64,000 nt of DNA from Arcticibacter tournemirensis (GTDB lineage Bacteria; Bacteroidota; Bacteroidia; Sphingobacteriales; Sphingobacteriaceae), in contig NZ_VFPL01000001.1 in assembly GCF_006716645.1 (NCBI RefSeq), positions 3,906,001 to 3,970,000 of the forward strand. Direction: 5' to 3'. The stretch's first letter is position 1. The number at the start of each line of letters is the position of its first letter. The notes under the pieces were generated by a model, which was not told the origin of the DNA, did not search any database, and worked only from the letters and a program-made list of their open reading frames with translations. This document shows positions 58,545-64,000 of the stretch, piece by piece. Both the position numbers and the translations under genes were made by a program.

Positions 58545-59708
58545 TCAATTCTTGTGTTTAACCCAATCCATAAAATCATAGAAACTCAATGGATTTTTTT
58601 CAACTTCGCCATTTTCACTGACTCCGTAAGATTTGTTTAAATAGATCGGGTTCAAGAACCACGATTCAGACTTTGGAGTTACGATTTTAGCATACCCCTG
58701 TTGAAACAACGGATAAGTGGCCAGTACTACACCATACTCCTTATAATACCGTTGGTAGGTTTTCAAGTAATGCCGGGGATACCAGCTCTGGCTGTCAAAC
58801 ATTTCCCGGAACTGGCTCACTGGAATCTTTCCGGCATTAACCATAGTAAGCCATTCGCTAACAGTAATATTGTCAGGATAATTAAATTTTAAAACAAAAG
58901 CCTTTCCGGTACTCCCTGACCCGATTTCATCTTTAAGGTGATTATTATATAACCGGAATAACGAGAACTCAGGTACAATAATGGGTTTAGCTGGCATAAT
59001 GCTTCTTACGAATTTCAGTGCCTGAGGGATTTCCAGAGTATCGGCAATATGAAGGTGAATAGCCAGGCCCATTATTTCGGGGTTGCTTTGCGTAAACTTT
59101 ATCAGTTCGAAAACGCCGGGCTTCTCCTGTTGGCTGGTTTCAAATAATGCTGGTAATGATCCGGTATAAATTTGTGGCTTTTTCCACTGCGGATGTTTCC
59201 TGTAATATTGAAGCACATGCTGTAGCTGGCTTTTATTGAACTCCACCAAAGGCACCTTATGCTGAGAGTCATATTGAAGGTCGCTCTCAATAGTTTCTAA
59301 ATTAGGCTCATTCCCTAACTTGAAAATTTGGATATACGGACCAACCCGATCTAGAATCTCATCCATCGTTTTAAAATATTCCGCTTCCCGGTTTGAGCCA
59401 GGAGCTGGCAACGCCAGTTTTCTTCTGTTAAAATCCCACCTGAAACCAAATGCGATTTTATATCCCAGTTTACCCGCTTCAACTACTTTTTGAATAGCCG
59501 AGTCGGATTTAGCATCCATCCTTCCTTCAACATAATCCAGTATTCTTGGAGTCGTTCTTATCCAGTGAACACCGGTTTTTTTAACATACTCTAAACTTAT
59601 GTTTTCAGGATTATGATTAAAGTTCAGTCCAATTTCCTGCGCCTTTGTAATAAGAGCCGGCATGGAAAATACAAGCAGGAAAAAAACGCACTTATTTAAT
59701 GATTTCAT
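58545..59708 (-). CDS. Secreted clan GH-A-like (beta/alpha)8 protein, family not recognised
   Basis: I do not recognise a named family for this 387-residue protein. It has a signal peptide to about residue 23. The pattern fits a retaining clan GH-A glycosidase: a strand ending LGNEPN with E134 where the acid/base sits (usually N-E-P at the end of strand 4), IHLH at 217-220 as seen before strand 7, and IIVPEFSLF with E247 at the position of a nucleophile. The spacing of 113 residues between the two glutamates is within the GH-A range. Aromatic residues are frequent near the proposed cleft. It overlaps the upstream GH43-like gene by 17 bases and is followed by the sulfatase after 18. A new or distant GH-A family is inferred. 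Confidence 0.7.
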   Translation of the reverse strand: MKSLNKCVFFLLVFSMPALITKAQEIGLNFNHNPENISLEYVKKTGVHWIRTTPRILDYVEGRMDAKSDSAIQKVVEAGKLGYKIAFGFRWDFNRRKLALPAPGSNREAEYFKTMDEILDRVGPYIQIFKLGNEPNLETIESDLQYDSQHKVPLVEFNKSQLQHVLQYYRKHPQWKKPQIYTGSLPALFETSQQEKPGVFELIKFTQSNPEIMGLAIHLHIADTLEIPQALKFVRSIMPAKPIIVPEFSLFRLYNNHLKDEIGSGSTGKAFVLKFNYPDNITVSEWLTMVNAGKIPVSQFREMFDSQSWYPRHYLKTYQRYYKEYGVVLATYPLFQQGYAKIVTPKSESWFLNPIYLNKSYGVSENGEVEKNPLSFYDFMDWVKHKN

Positions 59709-60867
59709 CTTTTGCTTTAAAATTTTTGTAAAACTGGCTGGCTCGTTCTGAGTCGGGCATTAACTTGCCGTCTACCCACTTCACGGGAACTAAACCGACT
59801 CTGCAGGTAACCGGAAACCTCCTGCCCATGGCTCCTCTGGGGTTGAAAAAAGTGGTCGACCACCATTCCCCTTTAGAATCTTTGAACAGATTATTGTGCC
59901 CTCCCTCTAAAATAGCCGGATATCGCGGTCCATATGGTCCATAGATATTATCCGCTTCCGAAACCACCACATCATAACTATGAACATCTTTCGAGTTTCC
60001 CTTATTCCCTATGTAAGAATATGTTCCGTTAGGCTGTTTAACTGACCATACCGTTTGCAGAAGTTGATACTTGCCGTTATGCTTATCTAACCAAACGCCT
60101 TCGATGTATGGTTCCGGATTATATGGAGTTTCTTTAAACTCTTTGAAAGGTTCAACTATATCGCTTAAATCATCGTTCATTTTCGTAATCAGATGATTAT
60201 GACCTACCAGATAAACACTCTTATCCTCATCCTCAAAAACGCTTAAATCTATATCCGGAAAAATAGCGCCGTTTTTGTTAGCCGGTATATTTACATAGGG
60301 CCCTTCAGGTTTGCCTGAAGTACTTTCTAAAATGAACGAGCCCATACCACCGTTCATACAAGCGGCAATAATCCATTTTTTCCGGCTCTTAATATAGTGC
60401 AATTCAGGTGCCCAAAGCGCTCTGTAGACCGAGTCCAGTAAATCTCCATTCACCGATTTAGCTCCTGGTTTTATTGGCTTACCCTTTTTTTGCCACTCTG
60501 CGGCATCCTTATCGAAAGACCAAACTAAGCCCAGTGGGCTCCAGTTTTTTAAATCTTTCGACGTCCACATATAGATGCCATCATTATAATCCCAACAATG
60601 CGGTTCGTCACGAAACCGGCGTCCATGAGCTGCAGTAGTGCCGGTTAAATAATAGTTACCATCCGGCCCATGCATTACAAACGCATCTCTCATCCATTCA
60701 TTTAAAACAGGCTTTACAGACGAAGGAACCGTTAGTCGTTTATTCCCGACCGGAGCTTGAGGGCTGCTGTACATTTGATTTTCCTTCACTTGAGCACAAG
60801 CGAAGGAAAACATGGATATAATTATCCATAAGAGAGTGTATTTTTTAAAATTGAGTTCTTTAATCAT
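59692..60867 (-). CDS. Divergent GH43-like five-bladed propeller lipoprotein
   Basis: Exported protein of 391 residues with lipobox C24 (FSFAC). The propeller pattern is that of GH43 and relatives: D61 in WMRDAFVMHGPDGNYYLTGT as base candidate (RDA in place of PDP), D207 in FPDIDLSVFEDED, and E256 in PYIEGVWLD as acid candidate. It ends with a blade containing GHNNLFKDSKGEWWSTTF. Because of the altered base motif it could be one of the outlying GH43 subfamilies or a related propeller family. It starts 29 bases after the SusD stop, in the Region 2 operon. Confidence 0.82.
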   Translation of the reverse strand: MIKELNFKKYTLLWIIISMFSFACAQVKENQMYSSPQAPVGNKRLTVPSSVKPVLNEWMRDAFVMHGPDGNYYLTGTTAAHGRRFRDEPHCWDYNDGIYMWTSKDLKNWSPLGLVWSFDKDAAEWQKKGKPIKPGAKSVNGDLLDSVYRALWAPELHYIKSRKKWIIAACMNGGMGSFILESTSGKPEGPYVNIPANKNGAIFPDIDLSVFEDEDKSVYLVGHNHLITKMNDDLSDIVEPFKEFKETPYNPEPYIEGVWLDKHNGKYQLLQTVWSVKQPNGTYSYIGNKGNSKDVHSYDVVVSEADNIYGPYGPRYPAILEGGHNNLFKDSKGEWWSTTFFNPRGAMGRRFPVTCRVGLVPVKWVDGKLMPDSERASQFYKNFKAKDEIIK

Positions 60868-60896
60868 ATATATTTATTTGGTAACTTAAGTAAGTT

Positions 60897-62363
60897 TTAA
60901 TATCCGTTATTCTGAACAAGAAGCTTATTAGCCGAAACTTCTGTCTGAGGTATAGGAAAAAGCAGCTTGTCAGTGGTAGCAGATGCAGCAGACACCCCTC
61001 TGGCAATAGCACTTGAAAGGAATTTACCATGACGGATCAAATCTTCTCTTCTCAGCCCTTCACCATAGAACTCCCACCCTCTTTCTGCTAAAACAGCATC
61101 CCTAAATGCTTCTTTAGTTGGAGTTGTCGCTATCGTTAAATCATGCAGCCCAGCCCTCGTTCTTACCTGGTTTATAAGTGTAAAACACTCTGTAGTTGGA
61201 ACTGCACTTAACTCATTCAATGCTTCTGCTCTGATTAATAATATGTCGGCATATCTCAGCACCGGAACATCATTTCCGCTGTTATTTCCAATTGTTGCAT
61301 TATCCCAATATTTAAAACAACGGGCATTATCTCCAGCCTGAATATTCACTGTAGCATTTGCATTATTGACATAGCTGGTCAAAATCAATGACTTTCTCAG
61401 ATCGTTGGCTGCAAACGAATTCACGAAGGCTGTTCTTAAACGGTATTGCGTTGCGAAGTTCGACATAGTGGGCAGATACGTATATTGTGGAAACTGAGGA
61501 GAGTTTTTATAAGCGGGAGGCAGGGCTCCAGCCATATACCAGTTACCATAGTCAACCTCGTTTTTGCATTGCTTTACCAGTATCATTTCTTTGTTTTGTT
61601 CATTCGCAACCATGAACAAGTCTTTATAAGGCGTGAATAAGGTATAATAGTTAAGATCTATCACTGCTTTACTGGCATCGGCCGCTTTCTGCCATTGCTT
61701 GGTATTGAGCATAAATCTGGCTAGCAAGCCTCCAGCTACGCCTTTATTGTATCTGCCGTAGGCCTCTTCCTGTCCGGGAAGCGGTAAATCCGGAATTGCG
61801 GTCCTGAACTCATCCTCTATAAAAGCTTTTATTTCTTCATCAGTAGCTTTTGCGAAATCACCCACCTGTAAGGTCGACGTTCTTAGCGGAACAGGACCAA
61901 AATAATTATACAGGTTCATATAAGCGTTTGCCCTTAATGCCCTGCCCTCTGCTTTGAACAACTTTTTATTTGCATCCGACGTGACCACGTTGTCGATATT
62001 TTCAATCACACCATTTGCATCGCGGATACAACGATATTCGGGAGCCCATACGTCTCCCTGAAAAGTACCCAGGCTTGCATCCCAGGTGAAATTTATCATA
62101 TGAACCAATTGTCCATTTTCGCCTCCACCCGAATTGAAACCTATGTCGGTACTTACTTCAGCGTTGTTGATAAGAAATCTGCTGTTTTGCTGAGTTTGTT
62201 CTTCGGCATAGGCCGAGAACAATAATGCTTTAATGCCATTCTCTGAAGTTAGTACGTTACCTGGTGCAAACTCCGAATTAGGAGTTACGTCCAGCATTTC
62301 CTCGCACGAAGCAGAACCTGTAGCTATACCCAATAAAAATATATATTTAACTATCTTTTTCAT
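60897..62363 (-). CDS. SusD/RagB-family lipoprotein (Region 2)
   Basis: Surface lipoprotein of 488 residues with lipobox C20 (GSASC), opening EEMLDVTPNSEFAP. Helical SusD motifs are FKAEGRALRANAYMNLYNYFG, VLRYADILLIRAEALNE, and LAERGWEFYGEGLRREDLIR. It is the partner of the truncated SusC 17 bases upstream and is shorter than the Region 1 SusD proteins. It likely binds the substrate attacked by the downstream sulfatase and GH43 enzymes. Confidence 0.93.
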   Translation of the reverse strand: MKKIVKYIFLLGIATGSASCEEMLDVTPNSEFAPGNVLTSENGIKALLFSAYAEEQTQQNSRFLINNAEVSTDIGFNSGGGENGQLVHMINFTWDASLGTFQGDVWAPEYRCIRDANGVIENIDNVVTSDANKKLFKAEGRALRANAYMNLYNYFGPVPLRTSTLQVGDFAKATDEEIKAFIEDEFRTAIPDLPLPGQEEAYGRYNKGVAGGLLARFMLNTKQWQKAADASKAVIDLNYYTLFTPYKDLFMVANEQNKEMILVKQCKNEVDYGNWYMAGALPPAYKNSPQFPQYTYLPTMSNFATQYRLRTAFVNSFAANDLRKSLILTSYVNNANATVNIQAGDNARCFKYWDNATIGNNSGNDVPVLRYADILLIRAEALNELSAVPTTECFTLINQVRTRAGLHDLTIATTPTKEAFRDAVLAERGWEFYGEGLRREDLIRHGKFLSSAIARGVSAASATTDKLLFPIPQTEVSANKLLVQNNGY

Positions 62364-62380
62364 TTTAATTAATTTAATTG

Positions 62381-64000
62381 TTAAAACTGGATGTTAAGCC
62401 CCCCTGTAATTGTTCTTGTCAATGGATAAGAACTGTAGTCAACCCTCACTATATTGCCCCCATTTGCATTTATTGCTGGATCTGCACCTGAATAGTTAGT
62501 AAAGGTGTACAGGTTTTGACCCGTTACAAAAACAGTGGCATTTTTAAAGGCCTTTAATTTTGATACTGGTAATGTGTAAGATAAACGCACTGACTGCAAC
62601 CTTAAATAAGAAGCATCCTCCACCGTTTTAGTATTCACTATAAACGAGTTCTGTACGCCCCCTGGAACAAACGACGGATATTCATTAGTAGGATTGCTCG
62701 GTGTCCATCGGTTCAAATAGAGGTCGGCCAGCTTATTTCGCCTGAAATCAAAAGGATAGTAAGAATCCAGCAAACTATTGTTCAGCATCAAGGCGCCATG
62801 TGATCCCTCAAAGGCTACTGCCAAAGCGATTTTTTTGTAAGAGATACTTGTATTGAACCCGTAGTAAAAGTCCGGCAACGAACTTCCGAGTATCGTCCTG
62901 TCGGCAGTGTTGATGATATTATTACCGTCCAGATCGCGGTATTTCAAATCTCCCGGACGTACTCCCGCCTGTACCTTACTAAAATCGTCGCCTGTTTGCC
63001 AGACGCCATCGACGATGTATCCGAAAATGGAACCAATTGATTCACCCGGTCTTAATATTGAAAGCGGACCGGTACTTGCCGGTCCGGCCTGGATAAAATC
63101 CGGTTGCCCACCGAGACTCAAGATTTCGTTCTTGAGTGTAGATAAGTTGGCACCGACATCGAATTTTAAATCTTTTTTATCTACAATAACCCCGTTTATT
63201 ACAAATTCAAACCCGGAATTACGCATGCTTCCCACGTTTTGCGTCTGAGCTCCAAATCCTGAACTTAGTGGTAACGAAACATTATATAAAAGCTTCTTTG
63301 TCTTTCTATTGTAGTACTCAACACTACCATTGAGCCTGGATTTAAACAATCCATAATCCAGGCCCAGATCGGTCTGGCCGGCAGATTCCCACTGCAGATT
63401 ATAATTAGGACTTCTGGTAGGGCTTATGGAGGTGTAGTATACACCATTAAACACAGCCTTCCTTGCGGGAGAGTATGTTGAAAAATATAAATAGTTACCG
63501 TTTGGCTGATTACCGGTAGCACCATAGCTCACCCGCAATTTTAGATTGTCTATTATTTTATTTCCTTTCAGGAATTCCTCCTGACTGATCCTCCAGGCTA
63601 CCGCCGCTGATGGGAAGTACCCAAATCTGTTGTTTGGGCCGAAGCGGGCAGATCCGTCTGCCCGGAAAGAGGCTGTCAGTAAGTATTTATTATTCCATGA
63701 ATAGTTTACTCTGCCAAAGTAAGATACCAGAATATTCTCTTGCCGCCCGCTTCCAACACCATTTCTCAAAGGGTCTCCACTACCTATGGCATCGTATGTT
63801 AAATCAGGCAAGGTAAATCCCTGGCCGTTGGCCACTAAAGAACTTGAAGTGTAACGTTCATAAGTCGCCCCGGCAACCGTAGAAAAGCTATGCACTCCAA
63901 ATGCCTTATTGAAATTTAGTGTTCCTTCAAAAAGATAGTAACCTCTCTTCCCATCTCTCACGTCAGCATAACCACCATATGACTGCCCGGTAAGTGTAGA
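62381..64000 (-). CDS. SusC-family TonB-dependent transporter, C-terminal part (5' end outside window)
   Basis: The frame is open to the right edge; codons between 63961 and 64000 read TLTGQSYGGYADV and join smoothly, so the GTG at 63961 is not the start. Only about the last 540 residues, all beta-barrel, are in the window, with typical SusC segments ADGSARFGPNNRFGYFPSAA, LRVSYGATGNQ and YNRKTKKLLYN. The plug and signal peptide are missing. It forms the first pair of Region 2 with the SusD gene. Confidence 0.92.
   Translation of the reverse strand, partial: STLTGQSYGGYADVRDGKRGYYLFEGTLNFNKAFGVHSFSTVAGATYERYTSSSLVANGQGFTLPDLTYDAIGSGDPLRNGVGSGRQENILVSYFGRVNYSWNNKYLLTASFRADGSARFGPNNRFGYFPSAAVAWRISQEEFLKGNKIIDNLKLRVSYGATGNQPNGNYLYFSTYSPARKAVFNGVYYTSISPTRSPNYNLQWESAGQTDLGLDYGLFKSRLNGSVEYYNRKTKKLLYNVSLPLSSGFGAQTQNVGSMRNSGFEFVINGVIVDKKDLKFDVGANLSTLKNEILSLGGQPDFIQAGPASTGPLSILRPGESIGSIFGYIVDGVWQTGDDFSKVQAGVRPGDLKYRDLDGNNIINTADRTILGSSLPDFYYGFNTSISYKKIALAVAFEGSHGALMLNNSLLDSYYPFDFRRNKLADLYLNRWTPSNPTNEYPSFVPGGVQNSFIVNTKTVEDASYLRLQSVRLSYTLPVSKLKAFKNATVFVTGQNLYTFTNYSGADPAINANGGNIVRVDYSSYPLTRTITGGLNIQF

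Overview
The window looks like chromosomal DNA of a Bacteroidota bacterium, most plausibly Sphingobacteriales (a Pedobacter/Mucilaginibacter-like soil or plant-associated genome). The reasons are SusC/SusD pairs, a hybrid two-component regulator, lipoprotein signal peptides of Bacteroidota type, promoters with the TAnnTTTG -7 box, and protein domains almost confined to this phylum. The genus is inference. Apart from a 5'-truncated ClC chloride channel/transporter at the left edge, the window is almost entirely polysaccharide utilisation loci (PULs). I see no rRNA, tRNA, CRISPR array, insertion sequence or phage gene.

Region 1 (about 1.9-55.4 kb) is a large xylan / glucuronoarabinoxylan PUL. 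Its core (10.6-23.2 kb) has the gene order of the xus xylan system of Prevotella and Bacteroides: susC, susD, susC, susD, a surface lipoprotein (XusE position), and a GH10 endoxylanase with a carbohydrate-binding module inserted in the catalytic domain. Around it are side-chain and oligosaccharide enzymes. These are five GH43 proteins (two of them paralogues with CBM6-like tails), two GH31 alpha-xylosidase-type enzymes (one with a PA14 insert), a GH3 beta-xylosidase type with a PA14 insert, a GH95 alpha-L-fucosidase/galactosidase, a GH27 alpha-galactosidase, a CE6 acetylxylan esterase and two CE1-type esterases. A third susC/susD pair lies at 34.6-39.3 kb. A hybrid sensor/AraC regulator (48.7-52.8 kb) is the obvious master regulator. 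The likely scheme is surface cutting by GH10, import by SusCD, and debranching and hydrolysis in the periplasm.

A four-gene module unrelated to glycan breakdown sits inside the plus-strand gene train (23.3-30.3 kb): an unknown secreted protein, a TonB receptor with an STN domain, a DUF4249 lipoprotein, and an MG2-domain protein with a plug-like C-terminus.

The main discovery is a shared operator-promoter. A 20-bp element close to RACATTTNNNCTAYNTTTTT lies in front of seven transcription units of Region 1 (GH43 at 3.7 kb, CE6-GH43, GH95-CE1, the xus operon, the third susCD pair, the GH43-GH27-GH3-GH31 operon, and the GH43-CE1-regulator group). In five of the seven, a TAnnTTTG box (one of them with one mismatch) starts exactly 55 bases after the first base of the element. 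In a sixth the TTTG half is at the same place. I infer that this is the binding site of the hybrid regulator.

Region 2 (about 56.0-64.0 kb, all minus strand) is a separate, smaller PUL cut by the right edge: partial susC, susD, a divergent GH43-like protein, a (beta/alpha)8-like protein of unrecognised family, a sulfatase, and a GH43. I see no copy of the Region 1 operator in it, so its substrate (possibly a sulfated glycan) and its control are probably different. The two regions are separated by about 590 bases that hold a fragment of an FtsX-like ABC permease.
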